Shown here: piece by piece, positions 17,595 through 26,888 of the stretch
How the letters are laid out: each line of letters opens with the position of its first letter
Position numbering within the stretch: the first letter of the stretch is position 1
Source: Tenggerimyces flavus
Lineage (GTDB): Bacteria; Actinomycetota; Actinomycetes; Propionibacteriales; Actinopolymorphaceae
Assembly: GCF_016907715.1 (NCBI RefSeq)
Contig: NZ_JAFBCM010000001.1
Coordinates: 2,666,001-2,730,000 of the forward strand
DNA: 64,000 nucleotides
Direction: 5' to 3'
Notes under the pieces: generated by a model
Databases searched by the model: none
What the model saw: only the letters and a program-made list of their open reading frames with translations
What the model was told of the DNA's origin: nothing
Position numbers and translations under genes: made by a program

Positions 17595-19289
17595 CTACTG
17601 CAGCCAGTCGGTCGTGCCGGTCGGGACGGCTTCGAGCAGCGCTCTCGTGTACTCGTGCTCGGGCGCGGTCAGCAGCCGTTCCGTCGTCCCGGTCTCGACG
17701 ACCTTCCCACGCCGCAGCACGATCATCTCGTCGGTGAGCTGCCGTGCGACCGCGAGGTCGTGGGTGATGAACACCAACGTGGTGCCGTTCGCGCCGACCG
17801 TACGCAGCAGGTCCAGCACCTGCGCCTGCACGGACACGTCCAGCGCGGCGACGGGTTCGTCGCAGACCAGCACCCGCGGCCGCAGCGCGAGGGCCCGCGC
17901 GATCGCGACCCGCTGCCGTTCGCCGCCGGACAGCGCGGCCGGCCGTCGCCGCGCGTACGCCGAGGGCAGCCCGACCTGCCGGAGCAACTCGGCGACGGAG
18001 GTGTCGCCCGGCCCGAGCCGTACGGCCTCGGCGAGCGCGAAGCCGACGGAGTGCGAGGGGTTGAGCGAGGAGTACGGGTCCTGGAACACGCACTGCACCG
18101 GGCCTTCCGGCAGCGAGATCGTGCCGGCCGTCGGCGTCTCCAGCCCGAGCAGGCAGCGGGCGATGGTCGTCTTGCCCGAGCCGGACTCGCCCACGATCGC
18201 GAGGTGCCGGCCCTCCCGCAGCTCGAAGTTGACGTCGTCGACCGCCCGCGTCGAGCCGAACGTCTTCGTCAGCCCGCGCACCGACAGCAGCGTCGGCGCC
18301 CGCTCGAGCTCCGCCACCGGTGCAGCGGCGGCGCGCTGCGGCACGGCGGCGAGGTCCGGCGCGAGCGTGTCGTGGCGTACGCAGGCCGTCGAGTGTGCGG
18401 CACCGACGAGCTCCAGCACCGGCCGGGCCTTGGCGCACACCTCCGTACGCCAGTCGCAGCGCGGCCCGAAGACGCACTCGTCCGCGAGATCATCGGGTCG
18501 CGGCACGCGCCCCGGGATGCCGCCGAGACGGTCGCTGCGCCGGTCCAGTGGCGGCTCGGCCGCGAGCAGCCCGGCCGTGTACGGGTGTAGCGGCTGCGTC
18601 GCCAGCTCGCGAGGGGACGCCGCCTCGAGCAGCGTGCCCGCGTACATCACCAGCACCCGGTCGCACAGCGCGAACGCGACCCGCATGTCGTGCGTGATCA
18701 GCAGCAGGCCCATGCCGCGGTCGCGCTGGATGCTCCAGATCAGCCGCAGCACCTCGCGTTGCGTCGTCGTGTCGAGCGCGGTCGTCGGCTCGTCGGCGAG
18801 CAGCAGCCGCGGGTCCTTCGCGATCGCCGCGGCGATCGCGACGCGTTGCCGCATGCCGCCGGACAGCTCGAACGGGTACCGCCTCGCCACGTCCGCGTCG
18901 ATGCCGACCTCCGCGAGCCGGCGCGCGATCTCGCTACGCTCCCGGGAACCCAACGTCTCGGCGAGCTGCTGCCCGACCGTCGTCAGCGGGTTGAGCATGG
19001 TGAACGGATCCTGAAGCAGCAAAGAGATCCCGCCGCCGCGGACGGATCGCTGGAGCCGCCTGTTCGCGGCGCTCAGCAGGTCCGTGCCCTCGAAGCGCAC
19101 GCTCCCCGTGGCGGCAACGCCCGCCGGCAGCAGACCGGTCAGTGCTCGTGCCGTCATCGACTTGCCGCTGCCGGATTCCCCTACCAGCGCGACGCTTTCG
19201 CCGGCGTCGAGCGCGAAGCTCACGGTGTCGACGATCGTCCGTTCGCCGGCCGCGATCCGCAGGTCGGTGACCTCGAGCAGCTCACTCAT
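17595..19289 (-). CDS. dipeptide/oligopeptide ABC transporter, fused double ATPase
   Basis: A 564-residue protein with two ABC ATPase domains in tandem, corresponding to DppD and DppF fused (GsiA-like layout). Domain 1 has Walker A GESGSGKSMTARAL, signature ELSGGMRQRV and Walker B LLLADEPTTALD; domain 2 has GESGSGKTTIARCL, ALSGGERQRV and VLVCDEPVAALD. A Cys-containing oligopeptide-binding loop (CVFGPRCDWRTEVC) follows domain 1, as in peptide importers. It overlaps the dppC-like gene by 8 nt. Confidence 0.92.
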   Translation of the reverse strand: MSELLEVTDLRIAAGERTIVDTVSFALDAGESVALVGESGSGKSMTARALTGLLPAGVAATGSVRFEGTDLLSAANRRLQRSVRGGGISLLLQDPFTMLNPLTTVGQQLAETLGSRERSEIARRLAEVGIDADVARRYPFELSGGMRQRVAIAAAIAKDPRLLLADEPTTALDTTTQREVLRLIWSIQRDRGMGLLLITHDMRVAFALCDRVLVMYAGTLLEAASPRELATQPLHPYTAGLLAAEPPLDRRSDRLGGIPGRVPRPDDLADECVFGPRCDWRTEVCAKARPVLELVGAAHSTACVRHDTLAPDLAAVPQRAAAAPVAELERAPTLLSVRGLTKTFGSTRAVDDVNFELREGRHLAIVGESGSGKTTIARCLLGLETPTAGTISLPEGPVQCVFQDPYSSLNPSHSVGFALAEAVRLGPGDTSVAELLRQVGLPSAYARRRPAALSGGERQRVAIARALALRPRVLVCDEPVAALDVSVQAQVLDLLRTVGANGTTLVFITHDLAVARQLTDEMIVLRRGKVVETGTTERLLTAPEHEYTRALLEAVPTGTTDWLQ

Positions 19290-20142
19290 CGCGCACCGTC
19301 CTGCTGGCGAACCGTTCGTACGTCCAGTCGCCGAGGATCGTCACCGCCGCCGCAGTGAGCGTCAGCAGGACGGCAGGCGCCAAGCAGGCAAGGGGATTGA
19401 GGTCGAGCGCCGAACGGTTCTCCGCGATCATCAGCCCCCAGTCGGCGGTGCCCGGAGGGATGCCGAGGCCGAGGAACGAGAACGAGGACAGCGCGACGAG
19501 CCCGTACCCGAAGTCGAGCAGCACATTCGCCACGACAGTCGGCGCGACGTTCGGCAACAGGTGCACGAGCACGAGGCGCACGGGCCGAACGCCCAACGTC
19601 CGTGCGGCTTCCAGGTACGGCAGCTCCCGAACGGCGAGCACAGCCGAGCGCACCAGCCGCACGTCGGCGGGCACGAACAGGAACGTCAACACGGCCACCG
19701 CGGTGAGGTAGCTGCCACCCAGCACCCCCACGACGACGATCGCGATCATCACGCCCGGGAGCGCGAACACCAGGTCGGCGAGCCGTGAGATCACCGCGTC
19801 GACGAGGCCGCCGACGTACCCGGCGAGCAACCCGAGCGCGGTCCCGATCACCAACGCACCCACGGCAATCGCGAGCGGACCGAGGACGGCCGTGCCGGTG
19901 CCGGCGAGCAGCCGCGACCAGATGTCGCGGCCGAGGTCGTCGGTACCGAGCCAGTGCGCCGCGGACGGACCTGCCGTCGGCTGGGTCAGGTCCTGCAGCG
20001 ACGGATCCATCGGCGCCAGCCAGCGCCCCGCGACGGCGGCGATCGCGACCAGCGCGACGAACGCGGCCGAGACCGCGACGGCCGCGCTCGGCAGGCGAAG
20101 GCGGCGGCGTTCGCCGGGACGGATCGCGGCCACGACGCTCAT
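19282..20142 (-). CDS. peptide/nickel-type ABC transporter permease (DppC-like)
   Basis: A 286-residue inner-membrane permease with an N-terminal helix (VAVSAAFVALVAIAAVAGRW), the LGTDDLGRDIWSRLLAGT block typical of DppC/OppC and about five further helices. The EAA loop lies around EAARTLGVRPVRLVLVHLLP. Start ATG 20142 overlaps the preceding permease stop (ATGA). Partner of the DppB-like subunit in the operon. Confidence 0.92.
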   Translation of the reverse strand: MSVVAAIRPGERRRLRLPSAAVAVSAAFVALVAIAAVAGRWLAPMDPSLQDLTQPTAGPSAAHWLGTDDLGRDIWSRLLAGTGTAVLGPLAIAVGALVIGTALGLLAGYVGGLVDAVISRLADLVFALPGVMIAIVVVGVLGGSYLTAVAVLTFLFVPADVRLVRSAVLAVRELPYLEAARTLGVRPVRLVLVHLLPNVAPTVVANVLLDFGYGLVALSSFSFLGLGIPPGTADWGLMIAENRSALDLNPLACLAPAVLLTLTAAAVTILGDWTYERFASRTVRDE

Positions 20143-21095
20143 CGGAGCACCCTTCGCCGCAGCCGCGGGTCGAGCGCGAGGCACACGCCGTCCGCGATCA
20201 GGTTGACGCCGACGAAGACGACCGCGGCGAGCAGCGAAAGTGCTTGTACGACAGGGATGTCCTTGCCGTTCACTGCCTCGATCATCAGCGCGCCGAGACC
20301 CGGTAGCGAGAACGTCGTCTCCACGAGGATCGCGCCGGTCAACGACGACGCGACCACGAGCCCGACCGACGTGACGACGGGCAAGGCGCTGTTGCGCAGT
20401 GCGTACCCGAGCCAGATCGCGTGCCGGGGCAGGCCGCGCGCCCGCGCGAACGTCGTGTAGTCCTGCTCGAACACCGTCAGCGCTGCCGCCCTCGTCTGCC
20501 GCGCGACGAACGCCACCTGCGTCGAGGCGAGTGCGACGGCGGGCAGCGTCAGGTGGCTCACCCGTTCGGCCAGCCCGTCGCCCGCGCCGTACAACGGGAA
20601 CCAGCCGAGCGCGACGCCGAAGACGTACAGCAGCACGATCCCGGTCACGAACACCGGAGCGCTCACGCCGACGACGCCGCCGAGTGTGACGACGCGGTCG
20701 ATGCCGCTGTTCCGGTGCGCGCCGGCGATCATCCCGGCGGGCACGGCGATCACGACGAGGATCAGCGTGGCGTAGAGCGCGAGCTGCGCGGTGATCGGGA
20801 ACCGCTCGCCGATCTCGTTCAGTACAGGCACCGACGACCGCACCGACGTGCCGAAGTCGAACTGGACCGCGTCGACCAGCCAGCGGCCGTACTGCACGAG
20901 GAACGGGTCGTCGAGGTGGTACTGCTCGCGGATCGCCGCGAGCGCCTCGGGCGAGGCGCGCCGGTCGCCGAGCAGGATCTGCTCCGGACTGCCAGGACTC
21001 AACGCCAGCAGGGCGAACACGGCGAAGCTGACCGTGAGCAGCACGAGGACGGCCGCCACCAGGCGGCGGCCGACGTATTTCGCCAGGCCTGTCAC
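20139..21095 (-). CDS. peptide/nickel-type ABC transporter permease (DppB-like)
   Basis: A 318-residue permease: first helix VAAVLVLLTVSFAVFALLAL, then the DppB hallmark of an extracellular loop (YHLDDPFLVQYGRWLVDAVQ, DFGTS) and an EAA-type loop (DYTTFARARGLPRHAIWLGY). The GTG start at 21095 overlaps the lipoprotein stop (GTGA), so the two are co-translated. Confidence 0.92.
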   Translation of the reverse strand: MTGLAKYVGRRLVAAVLVLLTVSFAVFALLALSPGSPEQILLGDRRASPEALAAIREQYHLDDPFLVQYGRWLVDAVQFDFGTSVRSSVPVLNEIGERFPITAQLALYATLILVVIAVPAGMIAGAHRNSGIDRVVTLGGVVGVSAPVFVTGIVLLYVFGVALGWFPLYGAGDGLAERVSHLTLPAVALASTQVAFVARQTRAAALTVFEQDYTTFARARGLPRHAIWLGYALRNSALPVVTSVGLVVASSLTGAILVETTFSLPGLGALMIEAVNGKDIPVVQALSLLAAVVFVGVNLIADGVCLALDPRLRRRVLR

Positions 21096-22717
21096 GACTT
21101 GGCGGGTCCCAGCTTCGCGACCAGCTGGCTCGGATAGAGCGACCAGATGCTGTAGTCGCCGTCGTACGTGAGGTCCTTGGACAGCGCGAGGCTCACGTCG
21201 TACATGAACAACGCGGCGTACGGCTGCTCCTCGGCCATGATCTTCGTCAGCTGCTCCAGCGCGGGTCGCCGTATCTCCGGGTCGGTGCTCGACTCCTGCG
21301 TCTGCAGCAGGGTCTCGATCTCCGGCGTGGTGAAGTTGGCGAAGTTCCAGCCGTTCTCGATCATCTGTGCCTTGCCCAGGCCGAGCGAGAGGAACGTCGC
21401 GGGGTCCGGGTAGTCCGGCGCGAAGTACGCGACGCGCAGGCCAAGGCTCTTGTGTCCGTAGAGCTCCGACGTCGCGGTCGTTCCGCCGAGCCCTTGCAGC
21501 TTGAGCGTGACGTTGAGCTGCTTGAGGTTCTCGGCGAGGTTCTGCAGGGTCTTCGCGACGACGGTGTCGGCCGCGGTGTAGCGCACGGTCGCGGTGAAGC
21601 CGTCCGGATGCGCGGACTGCGCGAGCTCCGACTTCGCCTTCTCCAGATCGAAGTCGTACGCAGGCAGGCCGTCGTACAGCGCCGTGACCTCGTCGGGGGA
21701 GAGCAGCTGGTTCCAGTAGTCCTCGGCCACCGGACTCTTCGGTGCCCGCGCATGGCCGTGGTACAGCGCGTTGACGAGGCCTGCCCGGTCGACGGCGTGC
21801 GAGACCGCGCGCCGCACGTGCACGTCGTCCCACGGCTTGGTCAGCACGTCGAAGGACAGGTAGACCAGGTTGGGCGCACGGGCGTACGTCACCTCGACGC
21901 TCTCCAGCTGGTCCCACTGCGGCGCGGTGTCCAACGGGATCGAACGCGTGGCGCCGACCTGGTTCGAGCGCATCGCGAGCCGCAACGACTCCGGGTCGGT
22001 GATGACGTCGAAGGAGATCTCGCGGATCGCCGGCTTCGGTCCCCAGTAGCTGTCGTTGCGGACGATCTTCGCGCCGTCCGAGGTCGAGTACGACACGATC
22101 TTGTACGGCCCGGTGCCAAGCGTGAGCCCCGTCGGCGTGCCGAACTCCTTGCCCTGCTTGCGAACGAACGCCTCGTTGACGATCGGTCCGACGAGCGCGG
22201 GGACGTACGCGAAGAACGGGTCGGGCTTGGTCAGCGTGATCGTGACCTCGCGCTCGCCAGTGGCCTCGATCGACTTCACCTTCGTGTAGTAGATCGAGTA
22301 CTCCGACGCCACCTCGGCGTCGCGGTGCCGTTCCAGGGAGAACACCACGTCCTGCGCGGTGAGTTTGGTGCCGTCCCAGAACGTGACACCGTCGCGGAGT
22401 TGGTAGACGTACGTGGTCGGAGTGGGTTGGCTCCACTCCTCGGCGAGGTGGTTGGTGAGCTTGCCGTCCGCGGACATGACCAGCAGCTGGTCGTACATCG
22501 CGGTCAGGACGGTCGCGGAGTCGGCGTCGAAGCCGTGCGCGGGATCGAGGCTGCGGGGCGCGGCGCCGAGCGCGAACGTGAGCTTGTCGACGGCCTTGGG
22601 TGGTTGGTCGCCCTCGCCCTCGGCGGTGCGACTTCCCGCGCAGGCGGCGAGTCCGGCGCTGCCGAGCAGGCTGAGCGCGGCGAGGCGGCCGAGGTCGCGG
22701 CGGGTGAGTGCGTTCAT
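21092..22717 (-). CDS. peptide/nickel-type ABC transporter substrate-binding lipoprotein
   Basis: A 541-residue family 5 extracellular solute-binding protein. The N-terminus (MNALTRRDLGRLAALSLLGS) has a twin-arginine RRDLG motif and a lipobox GLAAC, so it is probably a Tat-exported lipoprotein. The SBP5 fold shows as LDPAHGFDADSATVLTAMYD, YVYQLRDGVTFWDGTKLTA and RRAVSHAVDRAGLVNALY. First gene of an operon with two permeases, a double ATPase and an S9 peptidase. Peptides are the likely ligands, though this family also binds opines or nickel. Confidence 0.92.
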   Translation of the reverse strand: MNALTRRDLGRLAALSLLGSAGLAACAGSRTAEGEGDQPPKAVDKLTFALGAAPRSLDPAHGFDADSATVLTAMYDQLLVMSADGKLTNHLAEEWSQPTPTTYVYQLRDGVTFWDGTKLTAQDVVFSLERHRDAEVASEYSIYYTKVKSIEATGEREVTITLTKPDPFFAYVPALVGPIVNEAFVRKQGKEFGTPTGLTLGTGPYKIVSYSTSDGAKIVRNDSYWGPKPAIREISFDVITDPESLRLAMRSNQVGATRSIPLDTAPQWDQLESVEVTYARAPNLVYLSFDVLTKPWDDVHVRRAVSHAVDRAGLVNALYHGHARAPKSPVAEDYWNQLLSPDEVTALYDGLPAYDFDLEKAKSELAQSAHPDGFTATVRYTAADTVVAKTLQNLAENLKQLNVTLKLQGLGGTTATSELYGHKSLGLRVAYFAPDYPDPATFLSLGLGKAQMIENGWNFANFTTPEIETLLQTQESSTDPEIRRPALEQLTKIMAEEQPYAALFMYDVSLALSKDLTYDGDYSIWSLYPSQLVAKLGPAKS

Positions 22718-22860
22718 CGTTGCTCCAACCTGTCCGGTTGAGGGCCAGAACGTACCGCCGTATGGCAGTCCTCTCCTTCCGCTGTGGGCAGGAGATCTGC
22801 CTGCCGCGTTCCAACCGGCGGCGGATGAGGTCGGCGGTCGGCGGTCGTAGCGTCCAGGCC

Positions 22861-23928
22861 ATGGTTGCCACCGAGACCGTGGACGTCGTTGTCGTCGGGG
22901 CCGGCGCGGTGGGCCTGGCGACGGCACGCGAGCTCGCCCGGGCCGGGTACGCCCCGTTGGTGCTCGAGCAGTTCGCGCTGTCCCATCAGGCGGGGTCGAG
23001 CCACGGGGAGAGCCGGATCGTACGGCTCGCGCACGGCCGCGTCGACGACGTTCGCGATGCCCAGCAGGCGATGGAACTGTGGCGGCGGCTCGAGTACGAC
23101 ACCGGCCACCGGCTGTTGGACCGGGTGGGCGGGCTCGAGTTCGGCGTGCGGATGGCGGCCACCGAAGCCGCCCTGCGGGCGTGTGACGTCGCGGTCGAGG
23201 TGCTCGATGCTGTCGAGGTCGAGAAGCGTTTCCCCGGCGTACGTGCACTGGGCGAGGACGCGGTCTTCCAGGCGGACTCCAGCGTGGTGCGCGCGGACGC
23301 TGCCGTTGCCGCGCTGCTCGCGGATGCGCAAGCCCACGGCGCGGACGTTCAGTCCGGCGTCACGGTCGAGGCGCTCGACGTCTCCGCCTCACACGTCGAC
23401 GTGCAGGTGGCCGGCAGGGTGGTGCGCGCCCGTTCGGTCGTCCTCGCCGCCGGCGGCTGGATCGCCGGACTTGCCGCCCAGGTTGGCGTTTCGCTCGACG
23501 CGCGGCCGACGCTGCAGTCGCCGACGTACTTCCGTTCCGGCCGGCCGACGCCGACGGTCATCGACATCCGCGCGGGAGGCACGGAGTTCTACGCGTTGCC
23601 GGAGTCGTCCGGAGCCGTTGTCAAGGGCGGCTTGCATGACCCCGGTCCGGCGCTCGACCTGTCGAGTGACCCGGGCTCGGCGCGGCCGTCCGTCGCCGCG
23701 GACGTCGCCGCGTTCGCGGACTGGGCGCGCGAACGCTACGCCGACCTCGAGCCCGATCCGTTCGACAGCTACGGCTGCATCTACACCTGGCTGCCCGAGT
23801 CGCGCTTCCACCTCGCGCGGCACGATCGGGTCGTGGTCGCGTCGTGCTGCAGCGGGCGGGGATTCAAGTTCGTTCCGCTGAACGGGGCGCGTGCGGCGCG
23901 GTTGGCAGCTGAGGTGTTGGGAGCATGA
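22861..23928 (+). CDS. FAD-dependent N-methyl amino acid oxidase (SolA/monomeric sarcosine oxidase type)
   Basis: A 355-residue flavoprotein with the Rossmann motif VVVVGAGAVGLATARELARA and the family block AGSSHGESRIVRLAH. The Cys in YGCIYTWLPESRF aligns, from memory of the family, with the Cys that carries covalent FAD in monomeric sarcosine oxidase; SGRGFKF is the second FAD contact. Expected reaction: oxidative demethylation of a secondary amino acid. TAGCGT (22848-22853) is 7 nt before ATG, fitting a leaderless mRNA. Divergent from the peptide importer and overlapping the P1 peptidase by 4 nt. Confidence 0.85.
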   Translation: MVATETVDVVVVGAGAVGLATARELARAGYAPLVLEQFALSHQAGSSHGESRIVRLAHGRVDDVRDAQQAMELWRRLEYDTGHRLLDRVGGLEFGVRMAATEAALRACDVAVEVLDAVEVEKRFPGVRALGEDAVFQADSSVVRADAAVAALLADAQAHGADVQSGVTVEALDVSASHVDVQVAGRVVRARSVVLAAGGWIAGLAAQVGVSLDARPTLQSPTYFRSGRPTPTVIDIRAGGTEFYALPESSGAVVKGGLHDPGPALDLSSDPGSARPSVAADVAAFADWARERYADLEPDPFDSYGCIYTWLPESRFHLARHDRVVVASCCSGRGFKFVPLNGARAARLAAEVLGA

Positions 23929-24866
23929 CCTCCGTGAAGAACCTGCGCATCGGGCACTGGACCGACCTCGAGGCCGGGACCGGGCTGACGATCTTCCTGC
24001 CACCCGAGGGCTCGGTGATGGCCGCCGAGGTGCACGGGCAGAACGCCGGGACGCTGAACGTCGAGGGCCTCGGTCCGCACGGCGTCGCCGACGGCGTCGA
24101 CGCGATCGTGCTGACGGGCGGGAGCTCGTATGGTCTCGCGGCCGCCGCACAGGCGGTGCACGTGCTGTCCGACCGCGGCGTCGGCTATCCCGTCGCCGGT
24201 CGCCCGCTGCCGGGCGTCGCGGCTGCCGTGATCTTCGACCTGCTGGTCGGTCCGCCCGAGTGGCCGACGGCGGCGTCGGTGGCCGCGGCGCTGGACGCCG
24301 CCGTACCCGCCGGCGAGGAGGCGCTCGGCACGGTCGGCGCCGGTACGGGCGCGACGGTCGGCGACGTGGACGGTCCGTCGAGCGCCACGAAGGGCGGCTT
24401 CGGTCGTTCGTGGACTGTGACGGCGCAGGGGCCGCAGGTCGCCGCCTGGGCAGTGGTGAACGCGTTCGGCGACGTGCTCGACGAGAACGGTCAGGTGCTC
24501 GCCGGCATGCGCCGCGACGGCGCGTTCGCCCGAGCGTCGGAGGCGCTGCGTACGGACCCGGACCCGCTGGTCTACTGGGGCCGCGCGACGACGCTGGTCG
24601 TCGTCGCGACCGACGCGAAGCTGACGAAGGCGCAGGTGGCGCGGCTCGCGCACGCCGCCAGCGGAGGCATGGCGAGCACGGTGTCGCCGTCCGGTACGGG
24701 GTTGGACGGCGACACGGCGTTCGCCATCGCCGCCGGAACGGTCGAGCCGAAGAGCGTGCTCAGCCTCGAAGCCGTGGCCGCGACCGTGGTCGCGGAGGCC
24801 GTCCGCAGCGGCGTACGCGCCGCGATCGGCCTCCACGGCATCCCCTCAGTCGCCGACCTGCCGTGA
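23925..24866 (+). CDS. P1 family peptidase (DmpA-like aminopeptidase)
   Basis: A 313-residue member of the P1/DmpA family of self-cleaving N-terminal nucleophile aminopeptidases. Blocks: MTSVKNLRIGHWTD, DAIVLTGGSSYGLAAA, GTVGAGTGATVGD with KGGFGRS at the expected processing region, and a C-terminal GLHGIPSV. ATGA overlap with the oxidase gene suggests one operon for breaking down modified amino acids or small peptides. Its stop codon lies inside the left arm of a 21-bp palindrome. Confidence 0.85.
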   Translation: MTSVKNLRIGHWTDLEAGTGLTIFLPPEGSVMAAEVHGQNAGTLNVEGLGPHGVADGVDAIVLTGGSSYGLAAAAQAVHVLSDRGVGYPVAGRPLPGVAAAVIFDLLVGPPEWPTAASVAAALDAAVPAGEEALGTVGAGTGATVGDVDGPSSATKGGFGRSWTVTAQGPQVAAWAVVNAFGDVLDENGQVLAGMRRDGAFARASEALRTDPDPLVYWGRATTLVVVATDAKLTKAQVARLAHAASGGMASTVSPSGTGLDGDTAFAIAAGTVEPKSVLSLEAVAATVVAEAVRSGVRAAIGLHGIPSVADLP

Positions 24867-24937
24867 TCATGTACGTGATCATGTAGCCGTACCGGCGCAT
24901 AGGAACACTGCGCCTTCATGATCACGTACATGATCAC
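24863..24937. terminator. 21-bp inverted repeat between convergent genes (family B)
   Basis: The arm at 24863-24883 is the exact reverse complement of 24917-24937, with a 33-nt loop. Each arm contains GTGATCATGTAC / GTACATGATCAC. It lies between the ends of the P1 peptidase (+) and the Gfo/Idh/MocA gene (-), and covers the stop codon of the former. A bidirectional terminator is the simplest reading. Confidence 0.65.
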
Positions 24938-24942
24938 CGGGT

Positions 24943-26139
24943 CTAGGCCGGCGCGTCCCCGTGGTCGGGGATGGGGAGCTGGACGCCGCCCTGCTTGGCC
25001 GACTCGTGCGCGACGATGCCCGGCAGGCAGTAGCGGGCCGCGATCCACGCGTTCACCGGCGGGAGCGTCTTGTCCACGACCGAGCGGACGAAGTCGTTCG
25101 CGAGGAAGTGGTGCGATCCCTCGTGCCCGTTGTGCATGCCGGTGTACTCCTTCGGCAGCGCCGAACGGTCGTGCACCGGCGCGCTGCCGGACACGAACGC
25201 GTCCCGCAGCGCCGGCGAGATGCCCTCGAGCTCCGGGTCGTCCAGGCTCGCCGACCGCCGCGGCTGCAGCAGGTCCGACACGTCCTCGACGCCGGACTTG
25301 TTCTGCCAGAGCGAGACCGTCGCCATCTGTTCGAACGAGGCCTCGGTGCCGAACACCCGCAGCCGGGACTCGCGGATGTGCGACGGGTAGCCGACGCGGC
25401 GCAGCTCGTTCGTCCGCATCGCCCCGCCGTCGGACATCTTGAACAACGCCGTGGCGTTGCTGATGTCGTTCTGCCAGAGGCTGACGTCCTTGTCGAAGAC
25501 GCCGTCGCCGCGCTGGTCCTGCACGCCGATGCACGAGACGTGCGTCGCGTACAGGCCGGTCACCGACAGCACGTTCCCGACCGCGTGCGTCGGGTAGAGC
25601 ATGGGCGGGAAGCTGGCGGTCTCCTGCCAGTTGTCGCCGCCGGAGTACTTGTACGCGTCGTAGAAGCCCAGATCCATGTCGTGGACGTAGTCGCCCTCGG
25701 CGTAGAAGATGCGGCCGAACGCGCCCTCGGCGATCTTGCTACGGCAGAACACCGACGACGGGTAGTAGTGCGAGGTCTCGCCCATCATGTACGTGAGGCC
25801 GGTCTGCTTGACCGCCTCGACGATCGCGGCGATCTCGTCGACCGTGATCGCCATCGGGACGCTCGAGTACGTGTGCTTGCCCGCCTGGATCGCCTTGAGA
25901 GCGAGCTCGCCGTGCGTCCAGCGCTGGGTAAAGATCGCGATCGCGTCGACATCGCTGGCGTAGAGCTCGTCGACGCTCGCGTACGTCTTCTCGATCCCGT
26001 GCCGCTCGGCCGCGGCCTTGAGTCGGTCCGGCATGATCTCGGTGAGCCTGACCTCGCTCACGTCGGGGTGCGCCTGGAACAGTGGGATGAAGCTCCGGGA
26101 GAACTGGCCGGCACCGACCACGCCGATGCTGATCCCCAT
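24943..26139 (-). CDS. Gfo/Idh/MocA family oxidoreductase
   Basis: A 398-residue NAD(P)-dependent dehydrogenase. The N-terminal Rossmann fold is GVVGAGQFSRSFIP; the AGKHTYSSVPMA block corresponds to the family's AGKHV..EKP, with the usual Glu-Lys replaced by Ser-Val-Pro. The C-terminal substrate domain has HDMDLGFYDAYKYSGGDNWQ. Likely substrate is a sugar or cyclitol. AAAGGAG lies on the reverse strand before the ATG. It is 27 nt downstream of the TetR gene in the same direction, so they probably share a promoter and regulator. Confidence 0.87.
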   Translation of the reverse strand: MGISIGVVGAGQFSRSFIPLFQAHPDVSEVRLTEIMPDRLKAAAERHGIEKTYASVDELYASDVDAIAIFTQRWTHGELALKAIQAGKHTYSSVPMAITVDEIAAIVEAVKQTGLTYMMGETSHYYPSSVFCRSKIAEGAFGRIFYAEGDYVHDMDLGFYDAYKYSGGDNWQETASFPPMLYPTHAVGNVLSVTGLYATHVSCIGVQDQRGDGVFDKDVSLWQNDISNATALFKMSDGGAMRTNELRRVGYPSHIRESRLRVFGTEASFEQMATVSLWQNKSGVEDVSDLLQPRRSASLDDPELEGISPALRDAFVSGSAPVHDRSALPKEYTGMHNGHEGSHHFLANDFVRSVVDKTLPPVNAWIAARYCLPGIVAHESAKQGGVQLPIPDHGDAPA

Positions 26140-26166
26140 GCCTTACTCCTTTACGAGGGAAACAAA

Positions 26167-26835
26167 TCACCCCGAGTATTCCGAACCCCTGGCGGGCACG
26201 TCGCTTCCGTGCCCGTTGTCGGCCACTCCTGGCCGTGCCTGCGCCCTGATCCCCACCATGAGCAGGTCGAGGCCGAACGCGAACTGCTCGGCCGATCCGA
26301 CGGCGAACAGCTCCTCGCCCAGCCCTGGCGTCGCCAGCGCGTCGACGACCTCGCTGGCCTGCCACCACCGTTCGTCGCGTACTCCCGCCTGGACCGCCAT
26401 CGCCAGGCCTGCGGCCAGGTAGGCGACGAGCGTCTGCAGGACGCGGACGGCTGTTCCGGCTGGCAGGCCGCCTTCCCGCAATGCGGTCAACAGTCCTGCG
26501 CCGAGGCGGCGGCCGTGCTCGCCGAGCGACGGGCGGGACGCCAGGTGGGCGGCGATTCCCGGGTGTAGCAGCGCTGTCTGGCGCATCGCCGTGGCCGTGG
26601 CGACGATCCGTACGTCCCAGGCCTGCTGGGGATCCGGGTCGGCGACCTCGGCGAGCCCGAGGTCGGCGACCGCGTCGAGGAGGGCCTCGCGGTTGGCGAA
26701 GTGCCGGTACAGGGCCATCGGGTCGCAGCCGAGCCTGCCCGCGATCGCGCGCATGGACATCGCCGCCGGGCCGTCCTGGTCGCCGAGCTCGAGGGCCGTC
26801 CGGGCGATCGCCGCGGGGGAGAGGTTCCTGGCCAT
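26167..26835 (-). CDS. TetR family transcriptional regulator
   Basis: A 222-residue regulator. The N-terminal helix-turn-helix reads MSMRAIAGRLGCDPMALYRH with FANREALLDAV; the rest is a ligand domain with a TetR_C-like pattern (HPGIAAHLASRPSLGEHGRR). ATG 26835 lies next to two GTCTAC-N3-GTAGAC operators in the divergent promoter, strong evidence of autoregulation and control of the small membrane protein at 26889; the Gfo/Idh/MocA gene follows in the same direction. Confidence 0.9.
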   Translation of the reverse strand: MARNLSPAAIARTALELGDQDGPAAMSMRAIAGRLGCDPMALYRHFANREALLDAVADLGLAEVADPDPQQAWDVRIVATATAMRQTALLHPGIAAHLASRPSLGEHGRRLGAGLLTALREGGLPAGTAVRVLQTLVAYLAAGLAMAVQAGVRDERWWQASEVVDALATPGLGEELFAVGSAEQFAFGLDLLMVGIRAQARPGVADNGHGSDVPARGSEYSG

Positions 26836-26842
26836 GCCGATC

Positions 26843-26859
26843 TGTCTACACCGTAGACA
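26843..26859. promoter_or_regulatory. TetR operator 1
   Basis: Perfect palindrome TGTCTAC-ACC-GTAGACA, 8 nt from the TetR start on the reverse strand and overlapping its likely -10 region. Confidence 0.75.
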
Positions 26860-26873
26860 ATGGGTCACGCAAA

Positions 26874-26888
26874 GTCTACGTTGTAGAC
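26874..26888. promoter_or_regulatory. TetR operator 2
   Basis: Perfect palindrome GTCTAC-GTT-GTAGAC ending directly before ATG 26889. The -10-like TACGTT (26877-26882) lies inside it, so repressor binding would block the start of the divergent gene. Confidence 0.75.
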
